Assembly (NCBI GenBank): GCA_030613765.1
Contig: JAUWLI010000017.1
Coordinates: forward strand, 1 to 20,056
Reading direction: 5' to 3'
Origin: Phycisphaerae bacterium
GTDB taxonomy: Bacteria > Planctomycetota > Phycisphaerae > Sedimentisphaerales > SG8-4
DNA length: 20,056 nt
The notes under the pieces are model-generated. The model worked only from the letters and a program-made list of their open reading frames with translations. It did no database searches and was not told where the DNA came from. Positions 1 through 6,883 of this stretch are shown piece by piece; position 1 is the first letter of the stretch; each line of letters opens with the position of its first letter. The position numbers and the translations under genes were made by a program.

Positions 1-21
1 CTGTAATAAAGGTTATTCTGG

Positions 22-60
22 CGTTTTATGACGACTAATGATATCATTAGGCCATAAACG
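22..60. promoter_or_regulatory. Palindrome upstream of cysS (possible operator or hairpin)
   Basis: A perfect 16-base palindrome, CTAATGATATCATTAG, lies at 35-50. It is flanked by a second imperfect inverted pair: CGTTTTATG at 22-30 and CATAAACG at 53-60, which match apart from one extra T. A nested, dyad-symmetric site about 70 bases ahead of the cysS start could be a dimeric repressor site or the terminator hairpin of a gene to the left, since a T-run (69-73) follows at some distance. The sequence shows the symmetry; the role is inference. Confidence 0.4.
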
Positions 61-73
61 GACCCGTATTTTT

Positions 74-96
74 AACCGGCAGGGCTTTTGCCGGTT
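74..96 (+). other. Hairpin in the cysS leader
   Basis: AACCGGCA (74-81) and TGCCGGTT (89-96) form a perfect 8-base-pair stem with a 7-base loop, ending 23 bases before the cysS ATG. No T-run follows, so it is not a typical intrinsic terminator. It would be part of the cysS 5' leader. No T-box specifier or antiterminator arrangement was recognised in the 119 bases available. Confidence 0.45.
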
Positions 97-119
97 GGCC
101 TCGAAAGGCAATTTGAAAA

Positions 120-1598
120 ATGGGATTAAAACTATATAACAGTCTGACAAGAAGGAAAGAGGAATTCAAGTCGTTGGAGGAAGGCCGTGTTGGCATCTAC
201 GTCTGCGGCCCCACTGTCTACGGCCACCCGCATTTAGGACATGCAAAAAGTTACGTCAGCTTTGACATCCTGGTTCGATACCTTCGCTACCTCGGATACA
301 GCGTTACTTACGTCCAGAACATAACCGACGTGGGCCATTTGACCGACGATGCAGATGAAGGCGAGGACAAGCTCGTCGTCGCTGCAAAAAAGGAAAAGAA
401 GCACCCAATGGCATTGGCCGAGTACTATACGCAAAGTTACTTTGAGGACATGGACCGGTTAAATTGCCATCGCCCCGACATTTCTCCACGGGCCACCGGA
501 CACATCATCGAGCAGATTGAGCTCGTAAAGATACTCATGGAAAAGGGCTATGCGTATGAGGTCAACGGCTCGGTCTATTTCGAGGTCGCAAAATTCCCCG
601 ACTATGGAAAGCTTTCGAGGAGAAATCTCGATGAAATGTTGGAGGGCGTTCGCGTTGAGGTCTCTCCCGACAAAAGGGCACCCGCTGATTTCGCATTATG
701 GAAAAAGGCTGAGCCGAACCACATTATGCAATGGCCAAGTCCATGGGGTCCCGGATTCCCGGGCTGGCATCTCGAATGTTCCGTAATGAGCATGAAATAT
801 CTCGGCAAAACAATCGACATCCACGGCGGAGGACTGGAAAACCAGTTCCCCCATCACGACTGCGAAATCGCCCAGTCGGAAGCGGCCAACGGCGTGCAGT
901 TCGTGCGACTCTGGATGCACAATAATATGATTACCGTTGACAATCAAAAGATGGGTAAGAGTTTGAATAATTTTATTACTCTTAAGCAGGCTTTTGCAGG
1001 TGCACACGAAAGATTGACCAGAAGCTACGACCCGCTCGCGGTTAGGCAGTTGATTTTGAACAGCCATTACAGAAGTCCGCTGGATTTTTCGGATGCTGCC
1101 CTGTTTGCTGCGCAAAGCGGCTTCCAAAAAATAACCGAGACCGTTAAAGCAGTGCGAAAAAGAATGAGTACGTCGGGTCAGGGGTCGTCTGATAAAAAGA
1201 CGGCAAACCAACTGAAGAAAATGAGGGAGAAATTTGAAGCGGCAATGAATGATGATTTAAATACTTCTGTCGCACTGTCGGTTTTGTTTGAACTTGTTCG
1301 ACTGACGCAGGTACTGCTCGAAGACAGCAATACAAACGTGGGAACTCTTAACCTGGTCGATATTCTTTTTGACCGGCTGGGTGGTGATGTTCTGGGTATC
1401 GTAAAGGATGAATATCCTCAAGCCGGGGCGGCTGATGACCAAGTAATGGACAAGCTCGTTGATGTTGTGATTCAGCAGAGAAACCAGGCCCGCGCAAATA
1501 AGGATTTTGCAAAGGCCGATGAGCTCCGTGCCAGGCTCGATGAAATCGGAATTGTGCTGGAAGATAAGCAGGATGTAACCACATGGAGGACCAAATGA
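120..1598 (+). CDS. cysS: Cysteinyl-tRNA synthetase
   Basis: Class I aminoacyl-tRNA synthetase that activates cysteine with ATP and charges tRNA-Cys in the cytosol. Visible signatures are the CGPTVYGHPHLGHAKS segment (residues 29-44, with the HIGH motif as HLGH at 38-41), the GWHLEC and FPHHDCEIAQSEA blocks (about 215-255) and KMGKS at 277-281 (family consensus KMSKS). The usual four zinc ligands are all present: Cys29, Cys220, a His of the pair at 245-246, and Glu249. The helical anticodon-binding part follows, ending in the AKADELRARLDEIGI stretch typical of the C terminus. At 492 residues it is slightly longer than the Escherichia coli enzyme. The ribosome binding site is weak (AAAGGC about 12 bases upstream). 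The stop overlaps the start of ruvC as ATGA, so the two are probably co-transcribed and coupled. Confidence 0.97.
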   Translation: MGLKLYNSLTRRKEEFKSLEEGRVGIYVCGPTVYGHPHLGHAKSYVSFDILVRYLRYLGYSVTYVQNITDVGHLTDDADEGEDKLVVAAKKEKKHPMALAEYYTQSYFEDMDRLNCHRPDISPRATGHIIEQIELVKILMEKGYAYEVNGSVYFEVAKFPDYGKLSRRNLDEMLEGVRVEVSPDKRAPADFALWKKAEPNHIMQWPSPWGPGFPGWHLECSVMSMKYLGKTIDIHGGGLENQFPHHDCEIAQSEAANGVQFVRLWMHNNMITVDNQKMGKSLNNFITLKQAFAGAHERLTRSYDPLAVRQLILNSHYRSPLDFSDAALFAAQSGFQKITETVKAVRKRMSTSGQGSSDKKTANQLKKMREKFEAAMNDDLNTSVALSVLFELVRLTQVLLEDSNTNVGTLNLVDILFDRLGGDVLGIVKDEYPQAGAADDQVMDKLVDVVIQQRNQARANKDFAKADELRARLDEIGIVLEDKQDVTTWRTK

Positions 1599-2083
1599 GG
1601 ATACTCGGCATCGATCCGGGTTTGCTGGTCTGTGGATATGCCTGTTTGGAGACGGGCGCAGAGAGGGAAAAGTTAATTGAAGCGGGGATTATTCGCACAG
1701 ATAGTGGCTCGGCCATAGAGGAAAAGCTCAACAGGATAGCGGCCGATACTGAATCAATTCTGAAGAGTTTTCGGCCGGCCGTTGTCGCTGTTGAAGAATT
1801 ATATGCTCATTATGCACACCCAAGGACCGCAATTTTGATGGGCCACGCAAGGGGGGTCATTTTGCAAAAGTGCGCCCAGGCGGGGATTGAGGTCAGGAGC
1901 TTTAGCGCTACGCGCATCAAAAAGTCAATTACCGGAAACGGAAGGGCGTCGAAGGAGCAAGTGCAGAGGAGTGTTCAAACTATTTTATCTTTGCCCAAAC
2001 TGCCTGAGCCCAACGATGTGGCAGATGCTATCGCAGCGGCCATGTGTTGTGCAAATTCCATAAGCAGCGTGGCCGAATTTTAA
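1595..2083 (+). CDS. ruvC: Holliday junction resolvase RuvC
   Basis: Endonuclease that cuts Holliday junctions symmetrically as a dimer, working with the RuvAB branch-migration motor. The start at 1595 (MRILGIDPG) is preferred over the in-frame ATG at 1583. It has GGAGG at 1585-1589 about 5 bases ahead, overlaps the cysS stop as ATGA, and gives the usual N terminus and a 162-residue length. The four acidic catalytic positions are visible: Asp7 in GIDPG, the Glu of AVEELYAH, and two Asp residues in the EPNDVADAIAAA segment near the C terminus. The ITGNGRASKEQVQ motif before the last helix is also family-like. RuvC is normally next to ruvAB; here a reverse gene and a repeat-poor gap intervene. 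Confidence 0.96.
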   Translation: MRILGIDPGLLVCGYACLETGAEREKLIEAGIIRTDSGSAIEEKLNRIAADTESILKSFRPAVVAVEELYAHYAHPRTAILMGHARGVILQKCAQAGIEVRSFSATRIKKSITGNGRASKEQVQRSVQTILSLPKLPEPNDVADAIAAAMCCANSISSVAEF

Positions 2084-2192
2084 AAAAATAAAAAGTTAAA
2101 GTGTAAAACCAAATCTCAAAATGTAAAAAGAGTGTCTTCGCTGCGCTCGAAATTATAGGATTGGGTAACAGGTGAGTGGGAGTTAGTTGGAT

Positions 2193-2525
2193 TTATTTGT
2201 CCGCTTTTCGTTCAGCGACATCAAGGGCTTTTCGGGCCCAGTCGTATAAGGTGTCCCTGTTTTCGAGGGCTTCTATTGGGACTTCATAATATTGCATAAC
2301 GTTCGGTTTATCGGGAAACGGGCGGAAGGGATCCATCCCGGCTGACTCATAGTCAGGGCGGTTGGAATCGTCGGCCTTGAAATACAGGACGTCATCTGCA
2401 ACCAGGGCAAAGAAGAGGCCGTCACAGTAGAGCCCTGCGCCGCCGAACATTCGTCTGGCCTGCACGGGGCCCACACATTCGAGTTGGTCGATTACATAGG
2501 TTAAGTATTCGTCGCTGACAGGCAT
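2193..2525 (-). CDS. TfoX N-terminal-domain protein
   Basis: Small protein of the TfoX/Sxy N-terminal domain family, recognised from the GPVQARRMFGGAGLYCDGLFFALVADDVLYFKAD core followed by NVMQYYEVP. Members with this single domain are widespread and mostly uncharacterised; in Gammaproteobacteria the family includes the competence regulator Sxy, but that role cannot be assumed here. The start at 2525 (MPVSDEYLTYVIDQL, 110 residues) matches where family members usually begin. A longer in-frame ATG at 2561 would add 12 residues. Neither start has a convincing Shine-Dalgarno sequence. The gene lies opposite to and between ruvC and ruvA, and has its own candidate promoter at 2591-2619. Confidence 0.85.
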   Translation of the reverse strand: MPVSDEYLTYVIDQLECVGPVQARRMFGGAGLYCDGLFFALVADDVLYFKADDSNRPDYESAGMDPFRPFPDKPNVMQYYEVPIEALENRDTLYDWARKALDVAERKADK

Positions 2526-2590
2526 TCCATTTTGTCCGGGATTTAACTGAAGCTTTTGCATCGCCTGAGACGCTTAGCTCATCGGTTCTT

Positions 2591-2619
2591 AGAATACCAT
2601 AGTCGCTCTAAAGATTCAA
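2591..2619 (-). promoter_or_regulatory. Candidate sigma-70-type promoter for the TfoX-domain gene
   Basis: On the minus strand, TTGAAT (2614-2619) and TATTCT (2591-2596) are separated by 17 bases. Each matches four of six consensus positions. Transcription would begin near 2584, giving a leader of about 23 bases to the ATG at 2561 or about 59 bases to the one at 2525. Confidence 0.4.
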
Positions 2620-2852
2620 AATCTTATGCTCACAATGGATTAGCAGCTTCTGGGCCGGTAGAGATTGGCACCCGGCGCCCGATAAATAGAGAAGAATTCA
2701 GAAACTTAGATATAGAAGGCATTTACGATTGGCGATTTGGGGGAGATAGCAGGGGGCGTTGAAGAAATAGCGATATTTTCGCTTGATGATTCCAAGTATA
2801 GTTGTTACTGTTTATATATAAAATCCTTGGTGGAACCGGAGGATAAATAGAC

Positions 2853-2888
2853 ATGAGAATGACCTCGTCCGTTTGGGCGAATTGGTAA
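2853..2888 (+). CDS. Possible 11-residue leader peptide ahead of ruvA
   Basis: ATG at 2853 opens a frame for MRMTSSVWANW that ends at TAA 2886-2888, 12 bases before the ruvA start. It has a full GGAGG at 2838-2842, ten bases upstream, whereas ruvA itself has no Shine-Dalgarno sequence. One reading is that ribosomes load at GGAGG, translate the short frame and reinitiate at ruvA. This is inference; a chance ATG behind a purine-rich patch is the alternative. Confidence 0.25.
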   Translation: MRMTSSVWANW

Positions 2889-2900
2889 TTATAAGACTAT

Positions 2901-3530
2901 ATGATAGCGAGGATCGAAGGAAAACTTGTCAAGCTTCAAAGCGATATTGCCTTGGTGCAGGTCGGCGCCATCGGTTATGAGCTGATGCTGCCCAGCTATT
3001 GTGTAAGCGCACTGTCTGATAAAATCGGCTCGGATATTGCCCTTTGCACGATGGAATACTATGAGGGAACGCCGGGCGGGGGGAATCTGATACCGAGAAT
3101 GGTCGGTTTTTTGAATTCGGGCGAGAGGGATTTTTTCACAAAATTTATCAGCGTCAAAGGAATGGGTATAAAAAAGGGATTGCGCTCGCTGAGTATTCCG
3201 ATATCTACTATAGCGGCCGCGATTGAGAACGGCGATGATAAGACCCTGATATCACTTCCGGGAGTGGGCAAGAGGATGGTCCAGCAGATTATCGCTGAGC
3301 TTAAAGGCAAGCTGCAGACTTTCGCGGCTGGGGCCGAGCTGGCCGGGCCTGCCCAAGTGAGTTTGAAGCCGTTTGAGGCCGAAGCCCTGGAGATACTTAT
3401 CGCCTGGGGTGAGAAAAGGACCGACGTGATGGAGTTGATTGAGCTGGCCTCTCATAAACATCCGGAAATAGAGACGGCTGAGGAGCTGGTCCCCTTGGTC
3501 TACAGGTTGAAGCAGGGAGTGGAAGTCTAA
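2901..3530 (+). CDS. ruvA: Holliday junction branch-migration protein RuvA
   Basis: Tetrameric junction-binding subunit that holds the four-way DNA and loads RuvB rings. The N-terminal OB-fold is clear (MIARIEGKLVKL...VGAIGYELMLP, residues 1-31). Two helix-hairpin-helix motifs follow (about 82-95, VKGMGIKKGL, and 117-130, SLPGVGKRMVQQII). A RuvB-contacting domain III occupies about 157-206 after a short linker. Length 209 is close to the usual 200. Between the OB-fold and the first HhH there is EYYEGTPGGGNLIPRMVGF (52-70), where E. coli has the shorter acidic pin segment. Only the Glu at 55 remains, and a Gly/Pro-rich insertion follows. I recall this form from planctomycetes. In-frame TAA at 2892 fixes 2901 as the earliest ATG. 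No Shine-Dalgarno sequence precedes it. Confidence 0.95.
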   Translation: MIARIEGKLVKLQSDIALVQVGAIGYELMLPSYCVSALSDKIGSDIALCTMEYYEGTPGGGNLIPRMVGFLNSGERDFFTKFISVKGMGIKKGLRSLSIPISTIAAAIENGDDKTLISLPGVGKRMVQQIIAELKGKLQTFAAGAELAGPAQVSLKPFEAEALEILIAWGEKRTDVMELIELASHKHPEIETAEELVPLVYRLKQGVEV

Positions 3531-3539
3531 AATAGTTGG

Positions 3540-3595
3540 TAGTTCGTAGTTATGTGTTCGGTGACTACGAACTACGAACAACGAACTACGAACTA
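3540..3595. repeat. TAGTTCGTAGTT-type inverted and direct repeat
   Basis: TAGTTCGTAGTT at 3540-3551 is perfectly complementary to AACTACGAACTA at 3584-3595, a 12-base inverted repeat. The right side is built from direct repeats of ACTACGAAC (3564-3595, with one ACAACGAAC variant). The element fills almost the whole 69-base ruvA-ruvB gap and ends 4 bases before the ruvB ATG, so it occupies the place of a ribosome binding site. A related but degenerate run (ACTACACCAACTACGACC) occurs near 19587-19604 in the leader of the GLUG gene, which suggests a dispersed genomic repeat. Confidence 0.75.
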
Positions 3596-3599
3596 AACT

Positions 3600-4652
3600 A
3601 TGGCAATAGGCAGAGTCATAAGCGGGCAGTCTTTGAATGAGGCCGAAGAGAGCTTTAACGTTTCACTTCGACCGAAGTTCCTGGATGAATGTATAGGCCA
3701 GTGCAACGTCAAAGAAAAGCTGGTCATTGCCATAGAGGCGGCAAAGCAAAGGTCTGAGCCCTTGGAGCATATCTTATTTTACGGCCCGCCCGGTCTTGGC
3801 AAGACAACGTTAGCTAATGTTGTTGCCAACGAGATGGGTGCAAGGCTGCGCGGTTCTTCGGGGCCGGCTCTGGTAAAGGCCGGTGACGTGATGGGCCTTT
3901 TAAGTAATATCAACACGGGCGAGGTCCTCTTTATCGATGAGATTCACCGCCTCAGTACGCCGGTCGAAGAGTTTATTTATCCTGCAATGGAGGAGTTCAG
4001 GGTAGACTTTACAGTTGACAGCGGTCTGCACGCCAAGACGATAAACTTTCCTCTGAAACGTTTTACTTTAATCGGTGCCACGACGCGGGCCGGGCTGCTG
4101 AGCGCTCCGCTTCGCGGTAGATTTGGGTTGTTGTATCATTTGGAGTTTTATACCGCTCAGGAGCTGACAGCGATACTAAAAAGGTCGGCGAACCTGCTGC
4201 AATTGCCGTGTGAGGATGGGACGCTCGAACTGATAGCAGGGCGGTCCCGAGGGGCACCGCGGGTGGCAAACCGGTTATTGAAGAGGGTAAGGGATTATGC
4301 GCAGGTTAAAGGCACCGGAGTCCTTAGTATCGAGATTGTCGAAAGAGCGCTGGTGATGGAGCAGATAGATTCGTTGGGCCTGGATGAGCTGGACAGGGCG
4401 TTTTTGCGTGCTTTGGTCAATGTCTATGACGGGGGGCCGGCCGGGATTGACGCCATCGCGGCGACGCTCGGAGAGGAAAGGGACACTCTCGAAGATGTAG
4501 TTGAGCCGTATCTGTTGCAAATCGGCTTTTTGAGGCGGACGAAGAGGGGCAGGGAAATTACAAGAGCGGCCGATAAACATTTAGGGCTAAAGTTCCATAA
4601 AAAGAAAGCCGATTCTGAACAGACAGGATTGTTTGAGAAGGGTGAGCAGTAA
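3600..4652 (+). CDS. ruvB: Holliday junction branch-migration helicase RuvB
   Basis: Hexameric AAA+ motor that drives branch migration with RuvA. Visible are Walker A GPPGLGKT (62-69), Walker B VLFIDEIHR (109-117), sensor 1 GATTR (159-163) followed by the LRGRFG arginine-finger segment (171-176), and sensor 2 RGAPRVANRLLKRVRDYA. A C-terminal winged-helix DNA-binding domain follows (GGPAGIDAIAATLGEERDTLEDVVEPYLLQIGFLRRTKRGR). Length 350 is near the typical 340. The N terminus MAIGRVISG fits planctomycete RuvB. The ATG is preceded by the ACTACGAAC repeat and no Shine-Dalgarno sequence, so translation may depend on coupling with ruvA or on an unstructured leader. Confidence 0.97.
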   Translation: MAIGRVISGQSLNEAEESFNVSLRPKFLDECIGQCNVKEKLVIAIEAAKQRSEPLEHILFYGPPGLGKTTLANVVANEMGARLRGSSGPALVKAGDVMGLLSNINTGEVLFIDEIHRLSTPVEEFIYPAMEEFRVDFTVDSGLHAKTINFPLKRFTLIGATTRAGLLSAPLRGRFGLLYHLEFYTAQELTAILKRSANLLQLPCEDGTLELIAGRSRGAPRVANRLLKRVRDYAQVKGTGVLSIEIVERALVMEQIDSLGLDELDRAFLRALVNVYDGGPAGIDAIAATLGEERDTLEDVVEPYLLQIGFLRRTKRGREITRAADKHLGLKFHKKKADSEQTGLFEKGEQ

Positions 4653-4702
4653 ATTCAAATACGTGAACACTTCTGCTGGCGCTGAGGACAGGGTTTGACG
4701 AT

Positions 4703-6055
4703 ATGAATGAAGAAATTTGCCAGGAATGCAGAGGAATAATCGGTATCGCTGAGCAGGCTTATATCTACGAAGGCCGGGTTGTCTGCGAAATCTGTGATAA
4801 GAAGCTGCGCCAAGGGCCCCGGCAGGACCAGGAACTCAGCCAGTCGCAACCTCAGGAAGACCTGGAAAGTACTGATATATTCAAATCTCTGGAGCCCTCC
4901 GAATCCGAAGAGCTTAAGGAACCACAAGAGCCTGAGGGAGTAAAGGAAAGCACAGATATCTTTGAATCACTGGAAACCCATGAACCTCAGGAAACACAGG
5001 AACCCAAAGAGGCTCAGGAAGTCTTGGAAGATACAGAAGTCTTAGAACCTCTGGTCACACAGGAATCCGAAGAGCTTAAGGAACCGCAAGAGCCTGAGGG
5101 AGTAAAGGAAAGCACAGATATCTTTGAATCACTGGAAACCCGGGAACCTCAGGAAACACAGGAACCCAAAGAGGTTCAGGAAGCCCTGGAGGACACAGAT
5201 ATATTAGAATCTCTGGTGACCCAGAAACCTGAAGAGCTTACGGAACCGAAAGAACCTGATAAAGTTTTGGAAGATAAAGCTATAGAGCCTCTGGAATCCG
5301 AAGAGCTTACGGAGCCGAAGGAACCTGAAGGAGTCGAGGAAAGCAAAGAAGTTTCCGAATCCATAGAGACACGGGAACCTGAAGAAGTTATGGATCTCCC
5401 GGAACCGAAAGAATCCGAGAAAGCCTTGGAAGACAAAGAAGTATTGGAATCTATGGAACCGGAGGAATCCGAAGAGATTACGGAACCGAAAGAATATCAG
5501 GAACCGGAGAAACGCAAAAAGCTCTTCGAAGTCCTGAGGGCCCGGGAGTCTGAGGATTTTGCGGAATACCAGGAATTTGAAGATGTCCCGGAGCCGAAAG
5601 AACCTATAGGTGTCCGGAAAAGGACTGGGCGTTCCGAATCCACCCAACCTCAGGAACTCCAGGAGCCTGAGGAATACGAAAAACCCGAAAAGCTCAGAGA
5701 TCTTATAGAAGCACCGGCTGGCCCTCTTGAAGATGAACAGTTCGCAAGTGTCCTTGCATCGAAACCATCACCTCGTAAGCTCAGACGTATCAAGAGGACC
5801 AAGTCAACCCTGGTCTGTTTTTTACTTACTGTCTGGAGCCTGCTGTGTCTGTCTTTACTGTTCTATATACCCGGCCGTTATGAGGACTTGTTGAGAAACA
5901 GTGCTTTCGGTAAAAGGTTCCAATTGGGTGGATTTGCTGATGATTGTCTGATACTGTCCTTGATGGCCCTGTGGTTTCTTGGGGCTTTAATGATCTTTGT
6001 TATTACCACCGGTTTTCAAAAAGATAGATATCCGGTGAGAAGATCGAGCTATTAA
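4703..6055 (+). CDS. Uncharacterised zinc-finger-like, Glu/Pro-repeat, two-TM membrane protein
   Basis: I do not recognise this 450-residue protein. It has three clear parts. Residues 1-36 hold C6-x2-C9-x18-C28-x2-C31 with a VVCEICDKKL end, resembling a half-LIM or treble-clef zinc-binding finger. Residues about 50-355 are extremely acidic and built on EPxEx repeats (ELxEPxEPEGVxES, TDIFESLETxEPQETQEP), with two near-identical 54-residue units at 67-120 and 121-174 and weaker copies after. The tail has a basic patch (RKLRRIKRTK) and two membrane helices, about 368-389 and 414-436, separated by a short loop. The soluble part is probably cytoplasmic, given the zinc-finger cysteines and the basic residues flanking TM1, but topology is inference. 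It starts 50 bases after ruvB with AGGG about 10 bases ahead of the ATG. The repeat region has maintained frame, so it is probably expressed. Confidence 0.75.
   Translation: MNEEICQECRGIIGIAEQAYIYEGRVVCEICDKKLRQGPRQDQELSQSQPQEDLESTDIFKSLEPSESEELKEPQEPEGVKESTDIFESLETHEPQETQEPKEAQEVLEDTEVLEPLVTQESEELKEPQEPEGVKESTDIFESLETREPQETQEPKEVQEALEDTDILESLVTQKPEELTEPKEPDKVLEDKAIEPLESEELTEPKEPEGVEESKEVSESIETREPEEVMDLPEPKESEKALEDKEVLESMEPEESEEITEPKEYQEPEKRKKLFEVLRARESEDFAEYQEFEDVPEPKEPIGVRKRTGRSESTQPQELQEPEEYEKPEKLRDLIEAPAGPLEDEQFASVLASKPSPRKLRRIKRTKSTLVCFLLTVWSLLCLSLLFYIPGRYEDLLRNSAFGKRFQLGGFADDCLILSLMALWFLGALMIFVITTGFQKDRYPVRRSSY
4901..5224 (+). repeat. Tandem 162-base coding repeat (2 copies)
   Basis: Bases 4901-5062 and 5063-5224 are tandem copies, exactly 162 bases (54 codons) each. 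They differ at about 14 positions by eye, most of them in the last third. The GAAGAGCTTA marker recurs at 4907, 5069 and 5231, showing the same period entering a third, much more diverged copy. The frame-preserving length and near-identity indicate a recent in-frame duplication inside the acidic repeat domain. Confidence 0.9.
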
Positions 6056-6816
6056 GGCTTTTGATTTTCTAAAATATACTTTGCCATTTTGGGCGGACGG
6101 CCTAATGTGTTGGTGAAGTGGTGGATTAAAATCTTTTCGACTTCGTTCAGTGTTTTTTCATTCGACTCGGCAAGCATTTTCAAATTGGTCAGGCAGCGGG
6201 CGGCATCTGTGCGCAGTTTAATCCTGTCCGGGAAGCTCCCCTCACAGTCTCTGCAGACAAGGCCGTTGGCCGAGCTGCTAAAAGATACTTCGTTTCTCGT
6301 TTCTCTGCTCTCCTGTTTCGTTTTGCAATTCACACAGTAACTTAAAATCGGCTGTAATCCGACTTCTTTGAGCAGGGCCAACTGAAATAGTATCAGCAGG
6401 ACAAGCGTTTCTCGATTCTCGATGCGCGTTGCTTGTCGCTCGTTAGTATTTTGCAGAAATTCCAGGAAGCTGTCGAAGAGGTCGCTGTGCGGGTCGTAAT
6501 CGTTTGTCAAATTGCTCAGCAGCTCGGTGGCAAGCAGACAACAGTTGATGGCGAAAAGGTTTTCGCTCAGATGTGTAAGGCCGGGCTCCTGCTCAAACTC
6601 GGTCAGGGTGGCGAGTTTTTCCTTGGTTGAATCGGCGAAAACGATTTTGCCGTGTGAGAATAATTCGATGGTCCCGTCGAATGCCGATTTGGGCCTTTTC
6701 GAACCTTTGGCGATGGCCTTGATTTTGCCCGTCGCCCTGGTAAAAAACGTTACGATTTGAGATGTTTCGGAGAAATCTGAGGCACGTATGCAAATGGCAA
6801 AGTCCTTGGTCAGCAT
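6052..6816 (-). CDS. recO: DNA repair protein RecO
   Basis: RecFOR-pathway mediator that helps load RecA on SSB-coated single-stranded DNA. The N-terminal OB-fold is typical (DFAICIRASDFSETSQIVTFFTRATGKIKAIAKGSKRPKS, residues 5-44), followed by a helical domain. A four-cysteine zinc site is visible, CVNC at 161-164 and CRDC at 188-191, with the LLKEVGLQPILSYC lead-in usual for the family. Length 254 is normal. AAGGGG lies about 5 bases ahead of the ATG. It is the last gene of the minus-strand run starting at purA. Its stop codon overlaps that of the facing plus-strand gene in a shared TTAA (6052-6055), leaving no room for a terminator between them. Confidence 0.93.
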   Translation of the reverse strand: MLTKDFAICIRASDFSETSQIVTFFTRATGKIKAIAKGSKRPKSAFDGTIELFSHGKIVFADSTKEKLATLTEFEQEPGLTHLSENLFAINCCLLATELLSNLTNDYDPHSDLFDSFLEFLQNTNERQATRIENRETLVLLILFQLALLKEVGLQPILSYCVNCKTKQESRETRNEVSFSSSANGLVCRDCEGSFPDRIKLRTDAARCLTNLKMLAESNEKTLNEVEKILIHHFTNTLGRPPKMAKYILENQKP

Positions 6817-6883
6817 TTTTCCCCTTTCTGCCCTCGCCCTTTCTCTTGATTTTGTTTTTTCTTTCTTCGTGCTGGAAAGTCCG

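Larger units (their letters stand above)
2562..2900. other. Gene-poor gap between the TfoX-domain gene and ruvA
   Basis: About 340 bases with no recognisable gene. A 68-codon plus-strand reading frame (2556-2762) shows no familiar motif, no ribosome binding site and overlaps the TfoX-domain start region. Its second half (GTRRPINREEFRNLDIEGI...) could be a gene remnant, but nothing supports this. A 5-base-pair hairpin AGCGA/TCGCT lies at 2769-2783. An AT-rich stretch at 2811-2824 contains TATATA/TATAAA, which could be the -10 box for ruvA, but no good -35 lies at the right distance. Just downstream are a GGAGG (2838-2842) and a tiny frame at 2853-2888, described separately. Confidence 0.5.

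Noticed and set aside
1583..1594. Earlier ATG for ruvC at 1583
   Set aside because: It would place GGAGG inside the coding sequence; the 1595 ATG has that site at proper spacing and the family N terminus.
2575..2680. tRNA-like sequence (AGATT-CAA-AATCT and a TTAGCTC-like box)
   Set aside because: No acceptor stem closure, wrong anticodon-loop size and no proper T-arm.
2556..2762. 68-codon plus-strand frame before ruvA
   Set aside because: No ribosome binding site and no recognisable motif, and it overlaps the TfoX-domain gene start; kept only as a possible remnant in the gap description.
5176..5647. Long minus-strand frames opposite the acidic-repeat gene
   Set aside because: They consist of Phe/Arg or Ser/Gly repeats that mirror the Glu/Pro codon repeats on the plus strand, with no start signals or family motifs.
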